Of a stretch of 64,000 bases of DNA, positions 18,171 through 26,332 are shown one piece after another. The notes under the pieces are model-generated. The model worked only from the letters and a program-made list of their open reading frames with translations, was not told where the DNA came from and did no database searches. Each line of letters opens with the position of its first letter. Position 1 is the stretch's first letter. Source of the DNA: an uncultured Planctomycetota bacterium (lineage in GTDB: Bacteria > Planctomycetota > Phycisphaerae > Phycisphaerales > UBA5793); assembly GCA_900696685.1 (NCBI GenBank), contig CAADHA010000027.1, positions 1 through 64,000 of the forward strand. Reading direction: 5' to 3'. Position numbers and translations under genes: made by a program.

Positions 18171-19064
18171 ATGTCACGCAAGTCTGTAAGAGGATTCACG
18201 CTGGTCGAACTTCTGGTGGTGATTTCAATCATCGCCCTCCTGATCGGTCTGCTGCTTCCGGCTCTGAGCCGCGCGCGGGCCGCGGCTCGTACGACGACGT
18301 GTCTGAGCAACATGGGGCAGATCGTTCGCGCCTGCACCATGTACCAGGATGACAAGGACGACGCCATGCCCGTGGCTTATCCCTACGGGAGCAACGGCAA
18401 CACGGGCGCGCTTTCAAACTTCAATCACGGCGGACGCTATCCGGTTGCGGGAAGCACGATGGGCATCTATTGCGTCTACCCGTTCGACCGGCCGCTCAAC
18501 AAGTATGCGCATCCGGACATTCCGCGCGGCGGGAGCGAAGTCCGCGACATCAGTCAATGGAACAACTGGCGGCAGCGAATGGACCCGCCGCTGGGTCCCC
18601 AGGACTTCCAGGATCCCAACCGGTTCAACTTCCCGATTTTCGAGTGCCCGGCTGACAAGGCCCTGAGCAGCAATTACCAGGAGGGCGGCGGCATCAACTT
18701 CATCGGGCCGCGGTCCTGCTACCAGGCGATCGGCACGACATACATGTTCAACATCTACTGGCAGTCATGGGCGAGCCGCCATCCGCGCCGAAACAACACC
18801 TGGAACTGGGAGCGCGGCACCAAGATGTTCCAGCGAGCACGCCTGGTGTACCCGAGCCAGTTCATCAGTTTCTTCGATGACCCGTTCGACGCGACCTTCT
18901 GGCAGATGCGCCCGCCGACGGTGACTCACCACGGCCGGCCCGACGTCAACTCCGCCTCCTTCCTTGACGCTCATGCCGAGCAGGTCAAGACGGAGTATTC
19001 GAACAACCTGCCCCTGTACAACACCTCCAAGTACTTCCTGATCTACCCCGAGTACCTCCAGTAG
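18171..19064 (+). CDS. pseudopilin-like protein 3
   Basis: This 297-residue paralogue begins with MSRKSVRGF like copy 1; the first 160 nt of the two genes are almost identical. It has the prepilin helix [18 protein letters not shown], the shared [16 protein letters not shown] and [10 protein letters not shown] segments, a distinct central loop ([15 protein letters not shown]) and the Asp-Ala form of the H-x9 motif. GAAAGGGG lies before the ATG. The alternation of N-termini (1 like 3, 2 like 4) suggests a two-gene unit was duplicated. Its function is unknown; secretion through a type II or type IV pilus-like machine is implied by the leader. Confidence 0.85.
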   Translation: MSRKSVRGFTLVELLVVISIIALLIGLLLPALSRARAAARTTTCLSNMGQIVRACTMYQDDKDDAMPVAYPYGSNGNTGALSNFNHGGRYPVAGSTMGIYCVYPFDRPLNKYAHPDIPRGGSEVRDISQWNNWRQRMDPPLGPQDFQDPNRFNFPIFECPADKALSSNYQEGGGINFIGPRSCYQAIGTTYMFNIYWQSWASRHPRRNNTWNWERGTKMFQRARLVYPSQFISFFDDPFDATFWQMRPPTVTHHGRPDVNSASFLDAHAEQVKTEYSNNLPLYNTSKYFLIYPEYLQ

Positions 19065-19095
19065 TCGTCGGCCTTGTCAACCTCTGACCATCCGA

Positions 19096-19123
19096 GGGCC
19101 TCCGCCTGCAGGCGGAGGCCCTT
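19096..19123 (+). terminator. terminator of pseudopilin 3
   Basis: GGGCCTCCGCC pairs with GGCGGAGGCCC in an 11-bp stem with loop TGCA, then TT. It differs in sequence from the terminators after copies 1 and 2. Confidence 0.75.
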
Positions 19124-19259
19124 GTGCTTTCGGAGTCGGCGGTCCCTCTGGGTTGCCGGGTTCGCCGCGACCGGTCAGGGGCCGCTCGAACCTCTTGAAC
19201 GGCCCGCTGAAGGCATGGTTCGCCCAACGGGATTCCACCCCGCTTTTCCGACGTGGGCA

Positions 19260-19287
19260 TTGCAATGCCGGCTGGAGTGGGTTAGAG
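19260..19287 (+). promoter_or_regulatory. promoter-like element of pseudopilin 4
   Basis: TTGCAA, 16 nt, TTAGAG. Spacing and the TGGGTTAGAGTC context are kept although the surrounding spacer has diverged. Confidence 0.5.
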
Positions 19288-19383
19288 TCATGGAGGGGCT
19301 GCGCCACTGGTAACGGGCGAAACGGCACCGTAGTGTCTCATTGCCGGCGCTCGCCGGCGGCAAGGAACGAAAGGGGTTGCGGC

Positions 19384-20292
19384 ATGACACGCAAATCTGG
19401 ACGAGGATTCACGCTGGTTGAACTTCTGGTGGTGATTTCGATCATCGCCCTTCTGATCGGCCTGCTGCTTCCGGCTCTGAGCCGCGCGCGGGCCGCGGCT
19501 CGCACGACAACGTGTCTGAGCAACATGGGGCAGATCATGCGGGCGTCGAGCATGTACCAGGACGACGGAGAGGACTTCATGCCCGTGCGACAGCCCTACG
19601 GGCAGCTGCCGGGCAATGAGGACAACGGCAACATGTCGAACTTCAACCACGGCGGGCGCTACCCGACCGGCGGTACGATGGGCGGACCGTTCTGTGTTTA
19701 TCCCTTCGACCGGATGCTCAACAAGTACGCGCATCCTGATGTGCCGCGCGGCGGGCGCGAACCGCGGACGCCGCAGGAGTGGTCCAGCCCGAGCGGGCGC
19801 TTCGATCCGGGACTGAGCGGCAACGACTTCGTCGATCCCAATCGGTTCAACTTCCCGATTTTCGAGTGCCCGGCGGACAAGGCGCTGAGCGCGAACTATC
19901 AGGAGGGAGGCGGCATCAACTTCGTCGGGCCGCGCTCGTGCTACCAGGCGATCGGCACGACGTACATGTTCAACATCTACTGGCATTTCCGCCTGACGCG
20001 GCATCCGCGCAACAACAACAAGTGGAACTGGGCACGGGGCGTGAAAATGTTCAAGCGCGCCCGCCTGGTGTACCCGAGCCAGTTCGTCGGATACTTCGAC
20101 GACCCCTTCGACGCCACGTTCTGGCAGGCTCGTCCGCCTTCGGTCACGCATCACGGTCGGCCGGATGTGAACTCAACTTCCTTCCTCGACGCGCACGCCG
20201 AGCAGATCAAGACGGAGTACAACGGGCAGTCCACCTTCCCCGAGTACAACACCTCCAAGTACATGCTCGTCTACCCCGAGTACCTCCAGTAA
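19384..20292 (+). CDS. pseudopilin-like protein 4
   Basis: A 302-residue paralogue with leader MTRKSGRG and [18 protein letters not shown], closest to copy 2 in length and in the RGGREPRTP and SPSGRFD segments. It carries the conserved Cys residues, [10 protein letters not shown], and the Asp-Ala form of the motif, and ends PEYLQ. Start ATG 19384 is set by the AAAGGGG site and the conserved leader. Two hairpins follow the gene. It closes the tandem array; mqnA follows after 258 nt. Confidence 0.85.
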   Translation: MTRKSGRGFTLVELLVVISIIALLIGLLLPALSRARAAARTTTCLSNMGQIMRASSMYQDDGEDFMPVRQPYGQLPGNEDNGNMSNFNHGGRYPTGGTMGGPFCVYPFDRMLNKYAHPDVPRGGREPRTPQEWSSPSGRFDPGLSGNDFVDPNRFNFPIFECPADKALSANYQEGGGINFVGPRSCYQAIGTTYMFNIYWHFRLTRHPRNNNKWNWARGVKMFKRARLVYPSQFVGYFDDPFDATFWQARPPSVTHHGRPDVNSTSFLDAHAEQIKTEYNGQSTFPEYNTSKYMLVYPEYLQ

Positions 20293-20293
20293 G

Positions 20294-20353
20294 CAGGGCG
20301 CTGCGCCCTGAGACCGATTTTCAAGGGGCATCTGCCGCAGGCGGATGCCCCTT
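20294..20353 (+). terminator. double hairpin after pseudopilin 4
   Basis: CAGGGCG/CGCCCTG (loop CTG) at 20294-20310 is followed by AAGGGGCATC/GATGCCCCTT at 20323-20353, the latter running into CTTTCCT. The rest of the gap up to 20550 shows no gene. Confidence 0.65.
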
Positions 20354-20550
20354 TCCTCTGGGACCACGGTCGAGGCGACGGCCCTTCGTGTGCGGCGCCG
20401 GATCGGCTGACGGAATCGGCCGGGCATTGAAGCGACCACTGCGCTGTTGAGAGTGGGGAGATTCTCGAGGGCAGGATTGCGCCTGCGGCCGGCGGCTCCG
20501 ATCCATGACCCTTCACCCGGTCGGGGCGCGCGCCCCTACAGTTCTCCACG

Positions 20551-21414
20551 ATGAATGCCAGAGAGACACGGGCCCGATACCGGCTTGGAGTCGTGAGTTA
20601 TTTCAATACGCTGCCGCTGATCGACGGCCTGCAGAAACTGGCGGATGTGGAACTCGTGGCCGCGGTGCCCAGCCGGCTCATCTCCCTCCTGCTGAGCGGC
20701 GAGGTGGACGCGGCGCTGTGCTCGATCGTTGATTACCAATTGTCGGCTGAGCCGCTGCGGATCATCCCGGCCGGCCTTCTGGGGTGCGACGGCTCGACGA
20801 TGACGGTGCGGCTCTTTTCCCGCGTGCCGCCCCGCCGCCTGACGCGCATCCACTGCGACGTCGACAGCCACACCTCGGTGATGCTCCTGCGCGTGCTGCT
20901 GCACGAGCGATACGGCATCAGGCCGGAGATCGTGGACTTTGATGCGCTGCGGCACCGCACGGCTCAGGGACGGGACGCGCCCTGGCCGGAGGCGATGCTC
21001 CTCATCGGCGACAAGGTGGTGACCGACTCGACGCCGGCGATCCGCTATCCCTTCCAGATGGACCTCGGCGCCGAGTGGAAGGAACTCACCGGCCTGCCCT
21101 TCGTGTTCGCGGCGTGGATGACGCGTCCCGGGCGAGACGTGCGGACGATCGCGGCCGTGCTTGACCGCCAGCGGAGGCACAACCGCGAGCGGGTCGAGCA
21201 CTTCCTGCGCCTTGAGGCGCCGCGGCACGGCTGGCCGATCGACCTGGCGCGGTCGTACCTGTGCGAGATGCTGCGCTTCGAGTGGACTCCTGAAATGGTG
21301 CGGGGGGTTGAGCGGTTCTTCGCGCTGGCGCACGCGCTGGGGCTGGTGGAAGCGAATCGCGGGCTGGAGTGGGCGGGAGCGGAGGAGGCGGCGCCGGCCG
21401 CGGCGGCGCCGTAG
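20551..21414 (+). CDS. mqnA: chorismate dehydratase (futalosine menaquinone pathway)
   Basis: MqnA converts chorismate to 3-[(1-carboxyvinyl)oxy]benzoate, the first step of the futalosine route to menaquinone. The 287-residue protein has the family N-terminus LGVVSYFNTLPLIDGL, the substrate-binding segment DAALCSIVDYQL, the SHTSVMLLRVLL helix and the late LPFVFAAWM. The fold is that of periplasmic-binding-like enzymes, but it has no signal peptide and acts in the cytoplasm. An Ala/Glu-rich tail closes it. The stop is 4 nt before the next ATG, so the sigma-like protein downstream is probably co-translated. Other mqn genes are not in the window. Confidence 0.9.
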   Translation: MNARETRARYRLGVVSYFNTLPLIDGLQKLADVELVAAVPSRLISLLLSGEVDAALCSIVDYQLSAEPLRIIPAGLLGCDGSTMTVRLFSRVPPRRLTRIHCDVDSHTSVMLLRVLLHERYGIRPEIVDFDALRHRTAQGRDAPWPEAMLLIGDKVVTDSTPAIRYPFQMDLGAEWKELTGLPFVFAAWMTRPGRDVRTIAAVLDRQRRHNRERVEHFLRLEAPRHGWPIDLARSYLCEMLRFEWTPEMVRGVERFFALAHALGLVEANRGLEWAGAEEAAPAAAAP

Positions 21415-21418
21415 CCCC

Positions 21419-23104
21419 ATGAGCCGGCCGCCGCGCTTCCGAATCCCAGCCATCGAGGATCTCCTCGCGCAACTGCGCTACGCGCCGCCGGAACGACGCT
21501 ATCGGCTCATGGAGGCGGCGGAGAAACTCGTCGGCGAGATCGACCCGCAGCGCGAGTACCCCGCTGAATACATCCGGTTCCGCATTACGGGCTTCCGCGA
21601 GGAGAGCGCAGGCACAGGCGCGGGGCTGATCAGGGGGGCGCAGGTCATCGGCGATCTGAGCCGGTTCATCGATCGGCTTTGCGCGTCGCCGGTGCGGCGG
21701 GTCGAGGAGTTTGCGCCGCGCCGGCCTCTCACGCCCGAGCAGGTCATGGCGCGCTTGGGCGTGGGAGCCTCGGCCCTGAATCGTTACCGATCACTCGGGC
21801 TGGTGGCGCATCTCGTCGCGGCCGACGGCGGCCGCAAGCGGACGCGGCGGGTCTACTTCGAGGACGCGGTCGAGCGCTTCGTTCGAGGCCGGGAGCAGAC
21901 GCTGGCGGCGGCCTCGCGCTTCAACCGCATCGACGAGGCGACGCGGGCGCGGATCATCCGCCGAGCCCGGCGCTACGAGCAGCGGCTGGGCCTCACTCTC
22001 AACGAAGCGGCCACCCGCCTCGCGAAGCGCTTCCGCCGCAGCCAGGAGGGCGTGAGGCGCATTCTTCAGAGGCATGACCGGGAGAATCCGGCTGAGCGAA
22101 TCTTCTTCGATCGCCGCCCCATGTCGAGGCGGCAGAAGCGAGTCGTGCTTCGGGCGCTCGACCGGGGCATAGGCGCCCAGGAAATCGCCGAGCGCTTCGG
22201 CAAGGCGGTCAGTACGGTGTATCGCGTCAGCCTCGAGCAGCGCGCGGCGCGGCTGCGGTCGTGGGAGGTTTCGGCCGTGGAGTTGCCGACGTTCCGACTC
22301 GAAGGGGCGCAGGAGGTGATCCTCGCAGGCGAAGAGGTTTCTCGCGGCCTGGCGGTTTCGCTGCACACAGGAGGAGAGCTGCACCGCTGGATCGAGCAGG
22401 CGGGAGAAGTGGCGATCCGCGAAGAGGAGCGTGAGTTGCGCCTCGCGGTGGCGATCGACTACCTGCTCTGGAAGGCGCGGGGGATCGTGGACTCCCTGCC
22501 GCGCTTTCAGCCTCATGCCTCGAGTATCGACCAGGCGGAGACTCTGCTCCGCTGGGCGACGCGGTTGAAAGTCCGACTCCTGGCCGGCCTGCGGGCCTCG
22601 GCCCTCTCCACGATCGAGATACATCTCGGGCGCCGATTGGTGCAGTGCCCGGCAGGCGAGATTGAGTCGGCGTACCGCCTGGCGATCAGCGTGCTGGGCC
22701 GGAGCATCGACACGTTCGATCCGTCGCGGCAGGGGAGGCTGGGGGCGGTGGCGACGCACGCCCTGCGGACCGAGTTGGCGCGCGGGCCGATCGCCTCGGC
22801 AGCGGCGACGGCGGCGAGGGCGCGGCACGAGCGCGGCGGCGTCGTCCTGCCCGATCTGCCCGAGGCCGTGTACCCGTGGCGCAGGGCCCTTGAGTTGCCC
22901 GCTGCAGCATTCGCCGCGTCCGAGGCTCTTGCCGGGGAGGATCTGGCGCTGCTCATTGCCCGGTACGGATGGTGTGGGTCGCCGCCCCGGACTCACGCGG
23001 AGATCGCGGCGGCGACGCAACGGCCGGTGCATCGCATCGCGGCCGCTGAGCAACGCGTGCGGCGGGCGCTGGCGCAACTCATGCGCACCGGGCACAGGGA
23101 TTGA
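21419..23104 (+). CDS. divergent sigma-70-like protein with extra helix-turn-helix segments
   Basis: The 561-residue protein is not a recognised family member at first sight, but two parts read as sigma factor. Residues about 400-455 (SIDTFDPSRQGRLGAVATHALRTEL) line up with region 2 (the motif around VEKFDP-RGF-FSTYA-WWIRQ). Residues about 515-555 (RYGWCGSPPRTHAEIAAATQRPVHRI) line up with region 4.2 and its HTH. Earlier, residues 104-160 look like a MerR-type winged HTH (LTPEQVMARLGVGASALNRYRSLGLV) and 235-275 like another HTH (MSRRQKRVVLRALDRGIGAQEIAERF). It starts 4 nt after mqnA and has no clear ribosome site, so coupling is likely. It could be an atypical sigma or a sigma-derived regulator; whether it binds core polymerase is unknown. 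Confidence 0.6.
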   Translation: MSRPPRFRIPAIEDLLAQLRYAPPERRYRLMEAAEKLVGEIDPQREYPAEYIRFRITGFREESAGTGAGLIRGAQVIGDLSRFIDRLCASPVRRVEEFAPRRPLTPEQVMARLGVGASALNRYRSLGLVAHLVAADGGRKRTRRVYFEDAVERFVRGREQTLAAASRFNRIDEATRARIIRRARRYEQRLGLTLNEAATRLAKRFRRSQEGVRRILQRHDRENPAERIFFDRRPMSRRQKRVVLRALDRGIGAQEIAERFGKAVSTVYRVSLEQRAARLRSWEVSAVELPTFRLEGAQEVILAGEEVSRGLAVSLHTGGELHRWIEQAGEVAIREEERELRLAVAIDYLLWKARGIVDSLPRFQPHASSIDQAETLLRWATRLKVRLLAGLRASALSTIEIHLGRRLVQCPAGEIESAYRLAISVLGRSIDTFDPSRQGRLGAVATHALRTELARGPIASAAATAARARHERGGVVLPDLPEAVYPWRRALELPAAAFAASEALAGEDLALLIARYGWCGSPPRTHAEIAAATQRPVHRIAAAEQRVRRALAQLMRTGHRD

Positions 23105-23208
23105 GGGCAGGTCTTCCGCAGCGCTCGAACCCTTCAAGCGTCACACGGCAGTCTAAGTTGTTGATTTCAAACGACTTGCACCGGGCAGGCTGTGGCGTGG
23201 TCAAGCTC

Positions 23209-23224
23209 GGGCACGATGCTTGCT
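23209..23224 (+). promoter_or_regulatory. sigma-54 promoter of the flagellar operon
   Basis: GGGCACG-N4-TTGCT matches the -24/-12 consensus TGGCACG-N4-TTGCW except for the first base. The invariant GG (23210-23211) and GC (23222-23223) are separated by exactly 10 nt. The predicted start is near 23235, about 33 nt before the leader ORF and its AAGGAG site. Sigma-54 control of rod and ring genes is well known in other flagellates; it needs an enhancer-binding activator not seen here. Confidence 0.7.
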
Positions 23225-23267
23225 GTTGAGCGCAGGCAACCGAGGAGCAGGCAAGGAGTGCCGCATC

Positions 23268-23537
23268 ATGCTCGCCGATCGCATGGAGGCGAAACAACCC
23301 GAGCGCCTAGACGCCCGCTTGAACGGGCGGCCGGTCCGGCGGCTCGCGCCGGGCACGGCCGCGGAGGGGCGCGCGTCCCATTCTGAGGAGTGCGAGGCGC
23401 CGTTGATTGATGATGCGCTGGCGCGGCGGATCACGCGCCTGGCGTCATTGGCGGTGATGCTGCACATCGGCGAAGCGACGTCGAGGCGGCGCCTCGACGC
23501 CGCGGTCACTCCCGGCGCCAAGGAGAACGCGCGATGA
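23268..23537 (+). CDS. small hypothetical protein leading the flagellar operon
   Basis: This 89-residue protein is unrecognised. It is charged and Arg/Ala-rich (MLADRMEAKQPERLDARLNG), with a more helical stretch near residues 50-75 (LARRITRLASLAVMLHIGEA). It has no signal peptide or membrane helix. AAGGAG about 10 nt before its ATG and a 4-nt ATGA overlap with flgF support real, coupled translation. As first gene behind the sigma-54 promoter it may be a flagellar assembly or regulatory factor, or a translational leader for flgF; the sequence does not decide. Confidence 0.6.
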   Translation: MLADRMEAKQPERLDARLNGRPVRRLAPGTAAEGRASHSEECEAPLIDDALARRITRLASLAVMLHIGEATSRRRLDAAVTPGAKENAR

Positions 23538-24313
23538 ACTACGGCCTCTACGTCGCCGCGTCCGGAATGCATGTCAACATGCACCGCATGGACGTGCTCG
23601 GGAACAACCTCGCCAACGTTCAGACGACGGCCTTCAAGCCCGACGCCACGGCCTTCCAGTGGCGCCACGCGGAGCGCATCGAGGCCGGCCTGTCCGGCGT
23701 GCCCGCCAAGCGGATGCTCGAACGGCTCGGGGGGGGGGTCAAACTCAGTCCCAACTTCCCGCTCTTCCGCGAGGGGCAGCTCGTCGAGACGGGCAATCCT
23801 CTCGACGTCGCCGTCCAGGGAGACGGGTTCTTCAAGTTTGCCACCGGCCGCGGCGAAGGAAACGAGCGCATGCGCTTCGGCCGCGACGGGCGCTTCACGA
23901 TCGGCGCGGACGGATACCTGGTTCACGCGGCATCGGGGATGCGCGTACTGGACGCGGGCGACAATCCGATCCGCCTTGACTCGACAGGTGAAGTGAGGAT
24001 CCAGCCGGATGGTTCGGTGGAGCAGGGGGGGGTACAGGTGGCGCGGCTCGGGCTGGTCATGCCGCCCGACATGACGATGCTGCGCAAGGCCGGGTCGAAC
24101 ATGTACACGCTCGGCAACACGGAGCAGGAGAGCCTCCAGCCTTCGTCGGCCCAACTCAAGCAGGGCTGGACGGAAGGCAGCGCGGTGGACGCCATGAGCA
24201 TGATGATGGAACTGGCGTCAGCCAACGGCGCGATCGGCGCCAACGCGCGGATGATCCGCATGCACGATGAGATGATGAACGCGGCGATCAATCGCCTCGG
24301 TCGGGTCGGCTGA
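23534..24313 (+). CDS. flgF: flagellar proximal rod protein FlgF
   Basis: FlgF builds part of the rod that spans the periplasm. The 259-residue protein has the rod/hook N-terminus (NYGLYVAASGMHVNMHRMDVLGNNLANVQTTAFK, residues 2-36), the central VAVQGDGFFKF segment and a C-terminal helical region ending in a rod-like amphipathic helix. It is placed before flgG, as in many flagellates, and overlaps the leader ORF by 4 nt. Ten consecutive G at about 23729-23738 encode Gly-Gly-Gly and the frame is intact. FlgF and FlgG are similar; the order and the weaker C-terminal match make this one FlgF. Confidence 0.85.
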   Translation: MNYGLYVAASGMHVNMHRMDVLGNNLANVQTTAFKPDATAFQWRHAERIEAGLSGVPAKRMLERLGGGVKLSPNFPLFREGQLVETGNPLDVAVQGDGFFKFATGRGEGNERMRFGRDGRFTIGADGYLVHAASGMRVLDAGDNPIRLDSTGEVRIQPDGSVEQGGVQVARLGLVMPPDMTMLRKAGSNMYTLGNTEQESLQPSSAQLKQGWTEGSAVDAMSMMMELASANGAIGANARMIRMHDEMMNAAINRLGRVG

Positions 24314-24353
24314 ATGTGATTCGGCGCCGCCGCGGCGCACCAGGAGAAGAAAC

Positions 24354-25163
24354 ATGTCCGTTACTGCACTGCATTCGGCCGCGACGGGCCTCAGCGCACT
24401 GAGCACGGAACTCGACGTGATCGCGAACAACCTGGCGAACCTCAACACGACGGGGTTCAAGGCCAGCCGCGCCAACTTTCAGGACCTCCTCTACATCGAG
24501 AAGAAACAGGCAGGCGTGGAGAATCTCAACGGCGACCAGAGGCCCATGGGCCTCTACGTCGGCCTGGGCACGCAGGTCTCAGGCACTCAGAAGAACTTCG
24601 AGGGCGGGCCGGCGCAAGCCACCGGACGCGCGCTCGACGTCATGATCGAGGGCGCGGGCTTCCTCCAGGTCCGCATCGAGGACGACCGCGGCCCCGACGG
24701 CATCGGCTACACCCGCTCGGGCAACCTCACCATCAACAGCCTCGGCCAGATCGTGCTCGCCACCGACCAGGGGCGCGTCCTCGAGCCGGCCATCACCATC
24801 CCCGAAGACGCGGACAAGATCTCCATTACTCCGGATGGGCAGGTTCTGGTGAGTCTGCCGGGCGGCGACGTGGACAACGTCGGCCAGATCGAACTGGCGA
24901 CCTTCATCAATCCCGCAGGTCTGCGCGAGATCGGCGAGAACCTCTTTGTCCGCACCGACGCCTCGGGCGACCCCATCACCGGTGAGCCGGCCACGGACAG
25001 CCGGGGGCTGATCCGGCAGGGCTTCCTCGAAGGGTCCAACGTCGAGCCGGTTCGCGAACTGGTGCAACTGATCAAGAGCCAGAGGGCGTTCGAACTCAAC
25101 GGCCAGGTCGTGCGGGCCGCCGACGAGGCGCTTCAGCAGATCAACCAACTCCGCAGAGGGTAA
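24354..25163 (+). CDS. flgG: flagellar distal rod protein FlgG
   Basis: FlgG forms the distal rod, exported by the flagellar type III machine. The 269-residue protein has the hallmark N-terminus (SVTALHSAATGLSALSTELDVIANNLANLNTTGFK, residues 2-36), VMIEGAGFLQVR in the centre, and the C-terminal EGSNVEPVRELVQLIKSQRAFELN with the final DEALQQINQLRRG. Length is typical (about 260). It lies 40 nt after flgF and 4 nt before flgA. Confidence 0.94.
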   Translation: MSVTALHSAATGLSALSTELDVIANNLANLNTTGFKASRANFQDLLYIEKKQAGVENLNGDQRPMGLYVGLGTQVSGTQKNFEGGPAQATGRALDVMIEGAGFLQVRIEDDRGPDGIGYTRSGNLTINSLGQIVLATDQGRVLEPAITIPEDADKISITPDGQVLVSLPGGDVDNVGQIELATFINPAGLREIGENLFVRTDASGDPITGEPATDSRGLIRQGFLEGSNVEPVRELVQLIKSQRAFELNGQVVRAADEALQQINQLRRG

Positions 25164-25167
25164 CTGA

Positions 25168-26310
25168 ATGACGGGCAGACCAGGCCATGAGAACCTGTGG
25201 TCTCGAGGCGTCGAGGCATCGATCGGCCGTGACGTGGAGGCTCGGCGCAGGGGCGCGCCAAAGCGCCTCGCCGTCGTGACACGGGCGCTTCTGCTCTGCA
25301 TGACGTGGTGCAGCGCTGCGCCTGCGGCGGCCGGAGATGGAATTGCCTTGCGCGGCTCGGTGCGTCTGGAAGCGGATCAACTCGAGATCCGTCTTGCCGA
25401 CGTGGCGGACCTGACCGGTCCGATCGCCCAGGCCCTGGGCGACTGCGTCGTGTACGAGACCAGTTCGACTCCGCTTCGACCCGTGACGATCCATGTGGAC
25501 TCGGTCCGACGCCGCCTCGACTCGCAGGGCGCGAATCTCGGGATGCTGGCGCTGAGCGGGCGCGAATGTGTTCTGCGCTGGCGGGCGTCGGCCCCGCCGG
25601 CCGAGCCGGTCGCCGGCGGCAAACCTGTCCGGCAGGAGGCGCCCCGCGGCCTCGTCGCCGCCGAACTGATCGGCCAGCGGACGCTGCGCGGGGTGATCGC
25701 GGACTACCTCGCGCGCATCCTGCTCCGCACCGATCCGGACCAGGTGCAACTCACCTTCAGCGACGCGGACGCCGAGGTGCTCAATCGCTCCACCGCCGGC
25801 TTCGAGTTCGAGATCAGGCCGCTCGCCTCGGCGCTCTCTTCGACTGTTCCGCTGAACGTGAACGTGCACAAGGGGGGGGCGATCGCGGCGACGCACCGCG
25901 TGACCGTGGAGGTCGCGCTGCGGCGGAGAGTCCTGATCGTGCAGCGATACATGAGCCGGGGCGAGACACTTGCGGCCGGGGATGTGACGGAGGAGACTCG
26001 CCTCATCGAGCCTCATCCGGCGTCGCCGCTGGGCGCATTGGCTGAGGTCGTGGGATGCGAGGCGCGCGGGCGCCTCGTGCCGGGGCAGGTTCTCCGCGAG
26101 GGGGACGTGCTCACGCCCGTCGTCGTCGCCCGCAACAGCGAGGTCTGGCTGCGAGCACGCCACGGCTCGTTCATGCTGCGCATGAGGGCCCGCGCGCTCG
26201 ACGAGGGGCGCGCCGGCGACGCGGTCCGCGTGCGGCGGATCAGCGACCGGGCCGAGTTCGTCGGCATCGTGGACGGCGGCGGCGAAGTGGTTGTGAACCT
26301 GGGATACTGA
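25168..26310 (+). CDS. flgA: flagellar P-ring assembly chaperone FlgA
   Basis: FlgA is a periplasmic chaperone for P-ring formation by FlgI. The C-terminal half has the SAF/FlgA pattern (YMSRGETLAAGDVTEETRL, CEARGRLVPGQVLREGDVL, GDAVRVRRI, GIVDGGGEVVVNLGY). A signal-like hydrophobic segment lies at residues 36-56 (VVTRALLLCMTWCSAAPAAAG). The preceding 35 residues are Arg/Gly-rich and unusual for a leader, so the true start may be later, but no better ATG is present. At 380 residues it is longer than enteric FlgA (about 220) and resembles the extended FlgA of other phyla. A run of eight G lies at 25872-25879. Confidence 0.82.
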   Translation: MTGRPGHENLWSRGVEASIGRDVEARRRGAPKRLAVVTRALLLCMTWCSAAPAAAGDGIALRGSVRLEADQLEIRLADVADLTGPIAQALGDCVVYETSSTPLRPVTIHVDSVRRRLDSQGANLGMLALSGRECVLRWRASAPPAEPVAGGKPVRQEAPRGLVAAELIGQRTLRGVIADYLARILLRTDPDQVQLTFSDADAEVLNRSTAGFEFEIRPLASALSSTVPLNVNVHKGGAIAATHRVTVEVALRRRVLIVQRYMSRGETLAAGDVTEETRLIEPHPASPLGALAEVVGCEARGRLVPGQVLREGDVLTPVVVARNSEVWLRARHGSFMLRMRARALDEGRAGDAVRVRRISDRAEFVGIVDGGGEVVVNLGY

Positions 26311-26332
26311 GCGCGCGAGGAGGATCGGGATC

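Larger units (their letters stand above)
19065..19383 (+). other. spacer between pseudopilin genes 3 and 4
   Basis: This 319-nt spacer is mostly unlike spacers A and B. It keeps the promoter-like element and the last 40 or so bases before the start codon, including the GCCGGCGCTCGCCGGC hairpin and AAAGGGG ribosome site. No gene is seen. Confidence 0.6.
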
